Source of the DNA: Rhodanobacter sp. C05
GTDB lineage: Bacteria; Pseudomonadota; Gammaproteobacteria; Xanthomonadales; Rhodanobacteraceae
Reading direction: 5' to 3'
Assembly (NCBI RefSeq): GCF_002001165.1
Contig: NZ_MUNQ01000016.1
Location: 62,001 to 126,000 of the forward strand
Length of the DNA: 64,000 nucleotides
Shown here: positions 1 to 9,003 of the stretch, one piece after another
Position numbering within the stretch: position 1 is the first letter of the stretch
Layout of the letters: each line of letters starts with the position of its first letter
Notes under the pieces: generated by a model
Told to the model about the DNA's origin: nothing
Seen by the model: only the letters and a program-made list of their open reading frames with translations
The model's database searches: none
Made by a program: the position numbers and the translations under genes

Positions 1-333
1 CGACGTTTTCGCAACTGAATATGACGTCGGTCAAGAGTCTTGGTGATGACACTCACCAGAATGCTTGCAGACCGCACAAGGAGTACCACCTGAAGCCCCC
101 TTGCTGCTGCTCACTAGCCACTGACCTTCCCACTGGCGCTGGCCAGGTAGTAGCAATCAAGGGATCACATAATCCAATTTTCAGATTGAGAAAACGCATC
201 CTCGCTGGATTGACAAGGAGGTTGCACGGAAATGTCAACGCTTAGCCGAGGTTTATTTGCGCTATGACCATAGATCTGCTGGAACCCGTGATCACCCCAT
301 GAAAATTGACGCCGTCCTTTGGATCAGACCGTG
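1..333. other. Leading stretch without a supported gene
   Basis: Only short overlapping reading frames on both strands are present, and none has a recognisable product or a convincing ribosome binding site. The stretch probably holds the promoter and leader of the outer-membrane protein that follows. I see no clear FNR-type box in it. Confidence 0.5.
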
Positions 334-1404
334 ATGCCATTCATGCCACTAATTACCAAACCATTGGTTGTCGCCCTTGGGGTACTGATGCTAAGTGGTA
401 TACCGCTCACCGCAGAGGCATGTGCGACGTGCGGCTGCACTTTGAGCACAGACGCTGCGACCGGTTACTCATCGGAGTCGGGCTGGCGTATCAACGTCGA
501 CTACACCTATATCGATCAGGATGAGCTTCGCACCGGTAGCCACAGGGCAAACCTCGAGCAAGTGGTCAATCAACCCTCCGATCCCTCGCTTGGCGGCGGT
601 GAAATCGAGCACGGCACGGCCAACCAGTATGTGAACCTTTCCGTGGACTATCGCTTTAATGCGGATTGGGGAGTCTCGCTGTTGATTCCCTACGTAACGC
701 GCGACCACTCCACGTACGGCACTCAACTTCAGCCTTACACATCCGCTGAAAGTGCACCCGATCAGCTAAGCAATGCCAGCGTATCCGGCTTGGGCGACAT
801 GAAGCTACTTGGCAGCTATCAAGGATTCTTGCCAACACACAATCTCGGCATCCAGTTCGGCGTCAAGCTACCGACCGGCAACTACGGTGGTCAGACCGCC
901 GATGGCCGCTTCGTCGGTACTCCCGTGCTGTTCAAGAATGGTCCCGGCGTCGGCCAATCCCTTGATACAAGCTTGCAGGCGGGCACTGGAAGCACCGATC
1001 TGATCGTCGGCGGTTACTACTTCCAACCGATCAGTCAGAACTTTGACGCCTTCATAGACGGTCAGTTTCAAGCAGCGATTTCCGAAGAGCTCAGCTCCGC
1101 TGGTGGCAACTATCGGCCCGGCAACCTGGCCACCATGAGCTTTGGTGTGCGCTATGAGGCGCACGCAAACTGGGTCCCTCAATTGCAGATCAACCTGCTG
1201 CACAAGAGTGCGGATCAGGGTGCGCTAGCCGACCAGCCTGACACTGCCGGCACGGTGGCTTACCTCAGCCCGGGCATCAGTGCGAGCATCACTAAAAAGT
1301 TGCAGCTCTACGCCTTCGTGCAGGTCCCGGTCTACAGCCATTTGGCGGGCTACCAGCTGTTTCCGGGCTGGACCGGCACGATGGGAATCAGCTTGGCGTT
1401 GTGA
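334..1404 (+). CDS. Outer-membrane beta-barrel protein (MetA-pathway / transporter-like family)
   Basis: About 356 residues. The N-terminus has a hydrophobic signal segment (VVALGVLMLSGIPLTAEA) and the mature protein starts near a Cys-rich CATCGC motif. The rest alternates polar and aromatic/hydrophobic residues with many Gly and ends in a hydrophobic residue (GISLAL), as beta-barrels do. It resembles the outer-membrane family annotated as putative MetA-pathway of phenol degradation, whose members are often transport channels of unknown substrate. The frame is also open from a TTG at 319; I prefer the ATG at 334, though another ATG lies at 343. A thioredoxin-like gene follows in the same direction, so the CATCGC cysteines could be its redox partners (inference). 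Confidence 0.6.
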   Translation: MPFMPLITKPLVVALGVLMLSGIPLTAEACATCGCTLSTDAATGYSSESGWRINVDYTYIDQDELRTGSHRANLEQVVNQPSDPSLGGGEIEHGTANQYVNLSVDYRFNADWGVSLLIPYVTRDHSTYGTQLQPYTSAESAPDQLSNASVSGLGDMKLLGSYQGFLPTHNLGIQFGVKLPTGNYGGQTADGRFVGTPVLFKNGPGVGQSLDTSLQAGTGSTDLIVGGYYFQPISQNFDAFIDGQFQAAISEELSSAGGNYRPGNLATMSFGVRYEAHANWVPQLQINLLHKSADQGALADQPDTAGTVAYLSPGISASITKKLQLYAFVQVPVYSHLAGYQLFPGWTGTMGISLAL

Positions 1405-1488
1405 CTATGCAAATCGTAACGTGCGTACCAGTTAGATTCGGAGTGCCGCCACATAGCGGTTCGCATCTTGTTTGAGGATCGCCCTGCT

Positions 1489-2034
1489 GTGCGAGTACCG
1501 ATATTCACCACAAAGGTGTTTTGGCCTCGCATCGTGCTCGCGACTGCGTTGGCACTGGCACTTTCAACTTTCTCACCTACACAGGCAAACACACTTGTCA
1601 TTGGCCAGACGGCGCCTCCGATCACACTAACCACACTCGACGGCAAGCAGATTGATACTCACGATCTGCGCGGCAAAGTGGTGATCGTGACTTTCTGGGC
1701 AACGTGGTGCCAACCGTGCAGGGAGGAGTTACCACTGCTCTCGCGTTATGCACGGGACCATGCGCAGCAAGGTTTGGTCGTACTCGGCTTCAGCCTCAAC
1801 ACACCGGATGAACTCGACCAGGTCCGCGCCGCGGCGGGCACCCTGAGCTTTCCAGTGGGTCTACTCGGCGACCCACATGTGCAAGGCTACGGTCGCATCT
1901 GGCGTCTGCCAGTCAGCTTCACCATCGATCGAAAGGGGCGATTAGTCGACGATGGCTGGAAAGACGACTCAGCAGCATGGACAGTCATACGTCTCGAACA
2001 AGTGATTACTCCACTGTTGAATCAAGAATATTGA
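1489..2034 (+). CDS. TlpA/ResA-type periplasmic thioredoxin-like protein
   Basis: A membrane-anchored or secreted thiol-disulfide oxidoreductase of the AhpC/TSA-Redoxin family. A hydrophobic N-terminal segment (VLATALALALSTFSPTQA) serves as signal or anchor. The redoxin domain follows with the active site WCQPC after FWAT, then the cis-Pro region (LPVSFTID). Such proteins reduce periplasmic disulfides, for example in cytochrome c maturation. I chose GTG at 1489 because GAGGAT lies about 9 nt upstream; the frame is open from a TTG at 1468. It lies 84 bp after the outer-membrane protein gene and may be co-transcribed with it. Confidence 0.75.
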   Translation: MRVPIFTTKVFWPRIVLATALALALSTFSPTQANTLVIGQTAPPITLTTLDGKQIDTHDLRGKVVIVTFWATWCQPCREELPLLSRYARDHAQQGLVVLGFSLNTPDELDQVRAAAGTLSFPVGLLGDPHVQGYGRIWRLPVSFTIDRKGRLVDDGWKDDSAAWTVIRLEQVITPLLNQEY

Positions 2035-2749
2035 GACTAAGAAACTCATTTATAGGCTCGGAAACAAATTATCGCCGGCTTGTCTGAGTAGAGCCGTAAA
2101 TATAGGTTGACATGATGGCCTTGGAGTTCGCTGTGGTCGCGAATGCCACCCCTCGGCTCGGTGCTGGTGGCAGCTTTCGATCTCGCAATCAATAGGTATT
2201 CATTTACCAAGGTCCACACAGGTCGCACCAACGTGTTGTTGCGACGCCTGCCGTCACTGCTCAAGCCGCACCAGATTCCGGCCATGCACAGGTTGATGGA
2301 TGTGACCTTATCCCTGTATTTGTGGCGGCCTAAGGTGGAGAAATCGGCCCTTCGTGATTCGTCCGTATCGTCTCTGCGAACAACGCGGGCGTGCTGTCTG
2401 CGAGACGGTCAAGACCATGATAACGCGTTGCGCTTCCCGCGATTTTGCGTTTACGAGATGGCAAAATCTGGTGCAGGCACCAACAGTTCGCGAGATTTGG
2501 CAGATGTATCAGGGTCGCACACGTGCCCAAAGAGCGGGCACGATCTCATGACGCAACTCTCCTGCCTTGAAACCGCTGCCCTGGTTTTGGATGATCACGT
2601 CCTGACCGAATTCTGCGGAGGGTGCTGACCTTGCATGTGGTACCACCGATGCAAAAACGACAATGGAGCAGACCTGTAATCCGATCGTGATGTCCGCGTA
2701 TAGCCTGGAAGAAGTAACCGGGATCCCCATACGCACCAAAAAACCAACC
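2035..2749. other. 715-bp stretch without a convincing gene
   Basis: A 161-codon plus-strand frame (2143-2628) and several shorter ones exist, but none shows a recognisable domain, signal peptide or ribosome binding site, and the codon use looks random. The stretch may be decayed sequence. I see no inverted repeats typical of an insertion sequence. Confidence 0.4.
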
Positions 2750-3787
2750 CTATGCCTCGATGATGACCTTGAGCGCATGGGTCTCCGCGGCGTGGCCAAA
2801 TGCTTCGTATGCATCAATGATCTTGGCGAGAGTGAATCGGTGTGTGATCAGCCGCGTCGGGTCGATCTTCCGAGATTGCACGGTTTTAAGAAGCATCGGT
2901 GTTGTCACGGTATCGACGAGCCGCGTGGTGATCGCGATGTTCCGATCCCACAAACGCTCCAGATGAAGATCTACCTTGGTGCCATGCACGCCGATGTTGG
3001 CGATGATGCCACCAGGTGCCACGATCTCTTCGCACAGCTCGAAGGTGGGTGGGACGCCAACGGCCTCGATCGCGGTATCGACGCCCCGGCCGTTCGTCAG
3101 CTGCAGCACTTTCTCGACCGCCTTGCCATCGGCGCTGTTGATAGTCGCGGTGGCACCAAATCGCCGGGACACTTCCAGGCGGTTGTCGTCCAGATCGACC
3201 ATGATGATTCCCGCTGGCGAATAGAACTGGGACGTCAGCAGCGCTGCCAATCCGATGGGTCCGGCACCCACGATCGCGATGGTTGATCCCGGCTGCACCT
3301 TGCCGTTGAGCACGCCGCATTCGAAGCCAGTGGGCAGAATGTCGCTCAACATCACCAAGGCCTCTTCGTCAGCGTCGACGGGAATGTGGTAAAGGCTGGT
3401 GTCGGCGTAGGGAATGCGAACGTATTCGGCCTGCGTGCCGTCGATCGTGTTGCCGAGGATCCAGCCCCCATTGACGCAGTGCGAGTACATCCCCTTGCGG
3501 CAGTAATCACATTTCCCGCACGACGAGATACACGAGATGATCACATGGTCGCCTGGCTTGAAAGCGGTGACAGCGGAACCGACCTTTGAGACAACGCCGA
3601 CGCCTTCGTGACCGAGTATCCGGCCTGGCGCGCAGGTAGGCACATCGCCTTTGAGGATGTGCAGATCCGTTCCGCAGATCGTCGTCTTGAGGATTTTGAT
3701 GATGGCGTCCGTGGGTGCAGTAATCTCCGGTATCGGGCGATCTTCGAGAGCCTTCTTCCCCGGCTCCAGGTAAACAAGCGCTTTCAT
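2750..3787 (-). CDS. Zinc-dependent alcohol dehydrogenase (MDR family)
   Basis: 345 residues from the ATG at 3787, preceded by GAGG; an upstream in-frame start at 3832 lacks support. Medium-chain zinc dehydrogenase: catalytic-zinc Cys in TICGTDLHI, the GHEGVG motif, a structural-zinc cysteine cluster (CISSCGKCDYCRKGMYSHC), and a Rossmann fold with GAGPIGLAA for NAD(P)H. It is close to bacterial isopropanol/ethanol dehydrogenases that interconvert small alcohols with aldehydes or ketones. An FNR-type box at 3965-3978 lies about 180 bp upstream, pointing to induction at low oxygen, where the enzyme would reoxidise NADH. Substrate is not determined by sequence alone. Confidence 0.88.
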   Translation of the reverse strand: MKALVYLEPGKKALEDRPIPEITAPTDAIIKILKTTICGTDLHILKGDVPTCAPGRILGHEGVGVVSKVGSAVTAFKPGDHVIISCISSCGKCDYCRKGMYSHCVNGGWILGNTIDGTQAEYVRIPYADTSLYHIPVDADEEALVMLSDILPTGFECGVLNGKVQPGSTIAIVGAGPIGLAALLTSQFYSPAGIIMVDLDDNRLEVSRRFGATATINSADGKAVEKVLQLTNGRGVDTAIEAVGVPPTFELCEEIVAPGGIIANIGVHGTKVDLHLERLWDRNIAITTRLVDTVTTPMLLKTVQSRKIDPTRLITHRFTLAKIIDAYEAFGHAAETHALKVIIEA

Positions 3788-3964
3788 AATGAACCTCGTA
3801 AGTTCGTTGTGCCGGCAGTGGACGCGAAGCACTGAAAAGCCTCGGGCCCGGTGCGCGATGGCCCAGTCGACTCGAGTTGCCTGACTTCGGCATCAGTGAA
3901 CAGGCTCGACCGTGTCAGCCGTATGGCTGCGAACACACAATGGCAACATCGAAACGACAACATC

Positions 3965-3978
3965 TTGATCGCGATCAA
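3965..3978 (-). promoter_or_regulatory. FNR/Anr-type box upstream of alcohol dehydrogenase
   Basis: Perfect palindrome TTGATCGCGATCAA between the MBL ribonuclease gene (which ends at 3996) and the dehydrogenase start (3787). It matches the FNR/ANR consensus TTGAT-N4-ATCAA. A CATTGT hexamer lies about 22 bp downstream on the minus strand, so the promoter would give a leader of about 150 nt. Confidence 0.75.
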
Positions 3979-3995
3979 GAAGCAGGCATATGCCC

Positions 3996-5423
3996 CTATG
4001 TAAGTTCCGTTATCGATTCAGCCAGTACCACAGCCTCTTGCGCCTGCGGGATCTGGCAGGCGAAACCCAGTTTTTCGAGGCATGTCTCCATAGCCCGCAT
4101 ACCTCGCTCGTACTCTCCATGGACGAGCAGCACGCGTTTGCGACTTGTGTTGCCGAGCCAATCCAGCAGCGCAGATTGATCGGCATGTGCCGAAAATCCA
4201 TTGATGGTCCAGATCTGCGCATTCACGTTTATTTCTTCGTGGAAGATGCGCACGCTTTTCGCGCCATCGACGATCCGTCTGGCCAAACTCCCATTCGCAG
4301 CGTAGCCGACGAAAACCACACTGCTGCGCTGGCGCCAAAGGTTGTTCTTCAGATGATGAAGCACTCGGCCGCCAGTACACATGCCTGAGCCTGCCAGGAT
4401 GATGGCACCGCCTTCAATATGATTGATCGCCATCGATTCCGCAGTGTCCCGGCAAAAATGAAGATTCGGCATGGCAAAAGGATCGCTTTGCTCCAGCTCC
4501 TTGCGAAAATCATCGTCAAAGCACTCAGCATGGCGACGGAATATTTCAGTGGCCGAGATGGCCATCGGGGAGTCCATAAATACCGGCGTATGCGCGGGAA
4601 CCTGGCCTCCCTGGATGCCTCGATGAAGGTAATAGAGAACTTCCTGAGCGCGCTCCAGTGCAAACGTGGGGATGATGACATTGCCTCCGCGTGCCAATGT
4701 CTGTTGTATCGCGCGATACAGTTCATCGACAGAATCGGGAAGCGCGCGATGCGGCCGATCACCATACGTGGTCTCCATCACCACGTAATTCGCTTCAGGT
4801 GCGGGAACCGGATTGCGCAAGATGGGCCGTCCTGGGTTCCCCAGGTCACCGGAGAAAAGTATGCGCAGTGGCTGCGCCCCCTGCTCGATGGTGACCAGGA
4901 TGGACGCCGAACCAAGAATATGACCGGCATCCTGAAAACGTGCGCGGACACCGTCGATAACAGGCACGTCCATGTCGTAGGCCACCGGATCGGCAAAATA
5001 GTCCATGGCATGCAATGCATCGTCCAAGGTATAGAGAGGCTCGCTGTATGCTTCATCGCGCCGCCGCCCGCTACGTTGCGCACGACGCGCATCCTCTTCC
5101 TGCAGGCCCGCTGCATCCAACATTACGACGCGAGCGAGGTCACGAGTCGCCGCTGTAGCCAGGATACGTCCGTGAAATCCCTCACGAATCAGTTTGGGGA
5201 TTCTCCCGCAATGGTCGAGGTGCGCGTGGGTCAGCAGCAGAACGTCGATGCTGGCGGGATCGAATCCGAAAGGCTCGAAATTGGCCCGTTCCTGCTCGCG
5301 GCCGCCTTGGAAAAGGCCGCAGTCGATCAGCACGTGCCGATCGCCACAACGCAGAAGATGACATGAGCCAGTAACCTCCCTGGCCGCCCCGTGGCAACTA
5401 TAGATGATCTTTTCGGTACTCAT
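3996..5423 (-). CDS. MBL-fold beta-CASP ribonuclease-like protein
   Basis: 475 residues. Metallo-beta-lactamase fold with the metal motif HAHLDH (66-71), later ligands DAGHILGSA and SGDLG, a beta-CASP insertion (GGNVIIPTFALERAQE, GSGMCTGGR) and the RNA-metabolising MBL C-terminus (FSAHADQ, LVHGE). Relatives such as TTHA0252 and CPSF-type enzymes cut or trim RNA. It is the last gene of an operon with a phosphorylase and a PRPP synthetase-like gene, and its start overlaps the upstream gene by 4 bp (ATGA). Inference: it supplies nucleotides from RNA to its partners. Confidence 0.85.
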   Translation of the reverse strand: MSTEKIIYSCHGAAREVTGSCHLLRCGDRHVLIDCGLFQGGREQERANFEPFGFDPASIDVLLLTHAHLDHCGRIPKLIREGFHGRILATAATRDLARVVMLDAAGLQEEDARRAQRSGRRRDEAYSEPLYTLDDALHAMDYFADPVAYDMDVPVIDGVRARFQDAGHILGSASILVTIEQGAQPLRILFSGDLGNPGRPILRNPVPAPEANYVVMETTYGDRPHRALPDSVDELYRAIQQTLARGGNVIIPTFALERAQEVLYYLHRGIQGGQVPAHTPVFMDSPMAISATEIFRRHAECFDDDFRKELEQSDPFAMPNLHFCRDTAESMAINHIEGGAIILAGSGMCTGGRVLHHLKNNLWRQRSSVVFVGYAANGSLARRIVDGAKSVRIFHEEINVNAQIWTINGFSAHADQSALLDWLGNTSRKRVLLVHGEYERGMRAMETCLEKLGFACQIPQAQEAVVLAESITELT

Positions 5424-6340
5424 GCTGGTGTCCTCCTCGCTGTCTCGGTCGGGTTAGCCTCACACAGGCTGACCATCGCTTCGGCGACCGGCTTGCTGAT
5501 GTCGATCTGCGTCGTGTCGGTGATGACGCTGTTGCTGGTGACAACCAGCCCGGCTCCCTCAGCGAGCAGACCTTCAAGTGCACCCTCGGCGAATACGCCA
5601 TGCACGGCTACGCACACAGGCGGCAAGGATGTCCTTGCATGCAGGCAGCGCAGCGTCTGAACCATGGTCTCGCCGCTGGCGATGATGTCGTCAACCAAGA
5701 CCGGCGTGTGATCCCGCCACTTGTCCATCTCAGGCAGAAGGATTTCCACATCGCGATCGCCATGGCGTTCCTTGTGCGCCACAACGCTCGGTGCACACAG
5801 CAGGTTCGACACCGCCGTCACCCACTGCGCACTTTCCTGATCTGGCCCGACGATCAGCGGCATTGTTACGTGGGCATCGATCCAGACAGCCAGTTGCGAT
5901 GCCACATGCACGACGTGCGCAGCGTTCGGATATACCTCGGCAAGCGTCGCGTAGCGATGCAGATGCGGGTCCACCGTGACCAACCAATCGAAGGTGTGAC
6001 CCAGCCAATCAGCGAAGATCTTGGCGGAAATGGCTTCGCCAGGATGGAAGCGCTTGTCCTGGCGCATATAGGCCAGATAAGGGGCTACCAGGCCGACGCG
6101 CGCCGCACCCAGTTCGCGCGCGGTCGCTGCCGCCATCATCAAAGGGAGTGCCTTGGGATCCGGGCGATCCAGCGTGCATACGATCACGGCGTCGCCGCCC
6201 GGGGTTGGTGGTGCCATTCGAACCAGCGTTTCGCTATCCGGGAAATGGTGCAGCAACAGCTGCCGGCGTTGATAACCCGTATGCAGCGACAACAATTCGG
6301 CAAAAGCCTCATTGCCGGGCATGGCATAGAGCGAGTTCAT
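5420..6340 (-). CDS. Ribose-phosphate pyrophosphokinase-like protein
   Basis: 306 residues, close to the usual 310-315 of PRPP synthetase. Visible are the N-terminal FPDSETLVR segment, YMRQDKRFHPGEAIS (ATP/ribose-phosphate contacts), VDPHLHR, and the PRPP loop VLVDDIIASGETM near 215-230. The gene overlaps both neighbours by 4 bp, so the three are translationally coupled. PRPP synthetase makes PRPP from ribose-5-phosphate and ATP. In this setting the family may instead run in reverse or use a related substrate to recover ribose phosphate; that is speculation. It is probably not the housekeeping prs, given this context and its divergent N-terminus. Confidence 0.82.
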   Translation of the reverse strand: MNSLYAMPGNEAFAELLSLHTGYQRRQLLLHHFPDSETLVRMAPPTPGGDAVIVCTLDRPDPKALPLMMAAATARELGAARVGLVAPYLAYMRQDKRFHPGEAISAKIFADWLGHTFDWLVTVDPHLHRYATLAEVYPNAAHVVHVASQLAVWIDAHVTMPLIVGPDQESAQWVTAVSNLLCAPSVVAHKERHGDRDVEILLPEMDKWRDHTPVLVDDIIASGETMVQTLRCLHARTSLPPVCVAVHGVFAEGALEGLLAEGAGLVVTSNSVITDTTQIDISKPVAEAMVSLCEANPTETARRTPA

Positions 6341-7881
6341 GTGGACGCCTCGACGTAAACGATGCAGGGATGCCGGGATATGTATTCCATCGCGTAAGCC
6401 AGCTCACCGGGACTTTGCGCGTGGATCGTGAAAAGTGGTTGCCCGGCCACCACCACTTCACTGAGATGCGCGTCGAGCGTCAGCCCGGCTAGCGGTGCGG
6501 CAGGCGCACCGGCCAGCTTGGCGACGCGGGACAAGCGGCGATTGTCGATCGCACTCACACGCCCTGGCTGCGCGGCCGGAACAACTTGCTGATAAGCGGC
6601 CTTCCCCGGTGTACGCATACCGCCCTGCGCGGCGCAAATGGCTTGGAAGCGCTGCCACGCCCTGCCCGTCTCCAGGCAGGCTGTCGCCATCGCAAGCGAG
6701 GAGCCGGCGCTCGCAATGTCACCCAGCTCCAATACGGCGGCGGCGACAGTCAGGGCATGAACACGCAGATCAGCCGGGGCATGCGGTTCGTTGCGCAGCA
6801 CCGCCAGGACATCGTGCGCTTCCAGCGCAGGGCCGATGCCGCGCCCTATCGGTTGGCTACCATCGCTGATCAACACGCGCAGCTGCAAGCCGAACGCGGC
6901 CGCCACTCGCTGCAGCAATGTAGCCAGCGACTCTGCTTCCGCTTGATCGCGCACCTTGGCGGTCGGCCCGACCGGGACATCGATCACCACGTGGGTGGAG
7001 CCTGCCGCTATTTTTTTCGACAGCACGGACGCAACCAGCTGTCCGGCGCTGTCGACGTCCAGTGCACGCTCGATGCGGATCAGCCTGTCGTCAGCGGGAG
7101 CCAGATTCATGGCGCCGCCCCAGGCGATGCAGCCGCCGCAGGTTTCCACGACGCGGCGTATCTGCGTTTCGTTCAGATCGACCGGCGCCAGCATTGCCAT
7201 GGTATCGGCGGTACCTGCCGCCGAGGTAATCGCACGCGAAGACGTCTTGGGTATCGTAAGCCCCAGTTCTGCCGCGATTGCCACCACGATGGGTGTGGTG
7301 CGATTGCCTGCGAGCCCGCCGATGCAGTGCTTGTCGACAACCAGGGGTTGCCGCCAATGCAGCTGTGTGCCGGTCTGCACCATGGCTTTCGTCAGCGCGA
7401 TGACTTCTTTGATACTCAGGCGATTGCCGCCGCCGGCGGTGATGAAGGCCGCCATTTCAATGGTGGAATAACGATTGCCGACGATGTCCTGGATGATTCC
7501 GTGCAGTGCAGACTCATCCAGTTCCTGGCCGTAGATCTTCGCCCGAACCGAAGCCAATGAGTCCACGCTCGGCGGATGAGCAATGATCACGCGCTCGTCG
7601 GCGCCAGGCTGCAAGGAAAGCCATGCCGACTCGGATAACCCGACCTCATCCGCGCCTAGCAAGCCGTCCTGAACGATGTTCAATGTCGCCAGCACTCGCT
7701 GCGTACCCACGCGGAGCTCAAGACGAGAATGCGCGCCGAATCCCTCACTGCGGCAAACGGGCGAATCCTTATTGAGGTACACGACATGCTCATGCCCGGT
7801 GTCGATGCCAAGCCGGCGTATGTGACCAGCTTCAAGGCGCGCCCCGGGAAACGTTTCGACCCCTGTTGTTTGAGCGGACAT
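6337..7881 (-). CDS. Thymidine phosphorylase / AMP phosphorylase family enzyme
   Basis: 514 residues, longer than classical DeoA (about 440) and matching the AMP-phosphorylase-like subgroup with an extra N-terminal domain of about 80 residues. Motifs: KHCIGGLAGNRTTP (phosphate/substrate site), KTSSRAITSAAGTADTM, and GGCIAWGGAMNLAPADD. Family members cleave (deoxy)nucleosides or nucleoside monophosphates with phosphate, giving ribose-1-phosphate or ribose-1,5-bisphosphate. It is the first gene of the operon phosphorylase / PRPP synthetase-like / MBL ribonuclease. A box at 7945-7958 with TAAACA 22 bp downstream gives an FNR-class promoter. Confidence 0.85.
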   Translation of the reverse strand: MSAQTTGVETFPGARLEAGHIRRLGIDTGHEHVVYLNKDSPVCRSEGFGAHSRLELRVGTQRVLATLNIVQDGLLGADEVGLSESAWLSLQPGADERVIIAHPPSVDSLASVRAKIYGQELDESALHGIIQDIVGNRYSTIEMAAFITAGGGNRLSIKEVIALTKAMVQTGTQLHWRQPLVVDKHCIGGLAGNRTTPIVVAIAAELGLTIPKTSSRAITSAAGTADTMAMLAPVDLNETQIRRVVETCGGCIAWGGAMNLAPADDRLIRIERALDVDSAGQLVASVLSKKIAAGSTHVVIDVPVGPTAKVRDQAEAESLATLLQRVAAAFGLQLRVLISDGSQPIGRGIGPALEAHDVLAVLRNEPHAPADLRVHALTVAAAVLELGDIASAGSSLAMATACLETGRAWQRFQAICAAQGGMRTPGKAAYQQVVPAAQPGRVSAIDNRRLSRVAKLAGAPAAPLAGLTLDAHLSEVVVAGQPLFTIHAQSPGELAYAMEYISRHPCIVYVEAST

Positions 7882-7944
7882 GGATATTCAGGCAGGTAAT
7901 AATCGTGTTCCGGGAATGTTTACGCCGCTTCAGGGGTGGTCGAC

Positions 7945-7958
7945 TTGACCTTCATCAA
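7945..7958 (-). promoter_or_regulatory. FNR-type box of the phosphorylase operon
   Basis: On the minus strand it reads TTGATGAAGGTCAA. A -10-like TAAACA (7922-7917) follows after exactly 22 bp, which places the box near -41.5, the class II position for FNR/CRP-type activators. Confidence 0.75.
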
Positions 7959-8011
7959 TTGAAGGCTGCCTGAAGCCCGAGGTGATGCAGCTTAAGCATG
8001 GCAATAGAGCG

Positions 8012-8042
8012 AAAAAAAAAGAGATCGCATCGAAGCGATCTC
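8012..8042 (-). terminator. Intrinsic terminator after the BON-domain gene
   Basis: Read on the minus strand, GAGATCGC and GCGATCTC form an 8-bp stem with a 6-nt loop (8042-8021), followed by a run of nine T (8020-8012). It ends the transcript of the BON-domain gene, whose stop codon is at 8065. Confidence 0.9.
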
Positions 8043-8064
8043 CTTCTCCAAACAAAGGAAGTGA

Positions 8065-8715
8065 CTAAGCGACGACCAGATGATCGATAACATTCTGTAC
8101 GCCAGGCGCACTCCAGGCAGCCCATTCGACCGCACTGCGCTCGGCCAACGAATCGACCTCACCCGTCAACGTCACCGTTCCCTCCTCCACGCCAACCGTG
8201 ATGGCGGTAGCATCGAAATGAGCGCGACGATACAGCGCTGCTTCAATCTTGGTCTTGACACCACGTGGCTCGATTCGCGGGCGCATGATGATCTTGTTGA
8301 CTACGCCCTTAACGCCATACAGGTTGCGAACACTGGCTTCTGCAGCGTTTCGAACGAAAGCCCATTCGACTTCGCCAGAGAGCGTGACCCAACCATTTTC
8401 GACTACAAGCTTGACCGTATCCTTTGGAATCGAAGCATTCCAATCGATGGCTTGGGCGGCCGCCCAAGCAATTTCCGTATCGCTGCGCTGATGTGGGCCT
8501 GGCAAAACCACGTCGAGTTCGACCGCAATGCTCTTGATGCCCGCGACGCGCTGCGCTGCCCGCTCAGCGGCCCATTTCTGCGAATAGCTGTCGACATGAC
8601 CCGACAAGGTAGCGACCCCTCCCGATACCTCCACGCCGATGCGACTGGTTTCCACCGAGGGCTCCCAGTCGAGCTCGTTCAGGATGTCTTCTTGAAGTTG
8701 ACGATCATTTTTCAT
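8065..8715 (-). CDS. Triple BON-domain periplasmic/stress protein (OsmY-like)
   Basis: 216 residues made of three BON repeats of about 65-70 residues, recognised by V-x-V-x-x-G-x-V-x-L-x-G-x-V patterns (IGVEVSGGVATLSGHV, LVVENGWVTLSGEV, ITVGVEEGTVTLTGEV). BON domains bind membranes or phospholipid, and OsmY-type proteins respond to osmotic and envelope stress. No signal peptide is visible, so it may be cytoplasmic, as in related proteins of anaerobic-stress islands. The upstream gap has two FNR-type boxes shared with the divergent phosphoketolase gene. Confidence 0.85.
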   Translation of the reverse strand: MKNDRQLQEDILNELDWEPSVETSRIGVEVSGGVATLSGHVDSYSQKWAAERAAQRVAGIKSIAVELDVVLPGPHQRSDTEIAWAAAQAIDWNASIPKDTVKLVVENGWVTLSGEVEWAFVRNAAEASVRNLYGVKGVVNKIIMRPRIEPRGVKTKIEAALYRRAHFDATAITVGVEEGTVTLTGEVDSLAERSAVEWAAWSAPGVQNVIDHLVVA

Positions 8716-8829
8716 GAGCTTTCCTCAAATATTTGATCAGTGAATGCATTGCAGGCACAAGCAGGTCGATGCGAAGTGGAAGGTCGCAATCGATGCGTAG
8801 TCACTTTAGAAATGGGACATGTCCGCGTG

Positions 8830-8843
8830 TTGATCTAGATCAA
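8830..8843. promoter_or_regulatory. FNR-type box between BON gene and phosphoketolase
   Basis: Perfect palindrome TTGATCTAGATCAA, identical to the box at 11883-11896. On the minus strand TAAAGT follows after 20 bp, so it most likely drives the BON gene (start 8715). Confidence 0.75.
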
Positions 8844-8909
8844 CCTTGCAGCACATTCCAACGGCGCCGCGTGCGCAGCAGATTACGGGTACGAAAGGCA
8901 CGCCTCCCC

Positions 8910-8923
8910 TTGACGTAAATCAA
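8910..8923 (+). promoter_or_regulatory. FNR-type box of the phosphoketolase gene
   Basis: TTGACGTAAATCAA. TTAAAA at 8945-8950 lies 21 bp downstream as a likely -10 and the start codon is at 9004. The spacing fits a class II activator promoter. Confidence 0.75.
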
Positions 8924-9003
8924 ACCGCCCCTCGCCCATAGGGCTTAAAAGATGGCAGTGACGCGTGGTGATCACCACACAACCCATCTAACCGGGAGGC
9001 CCT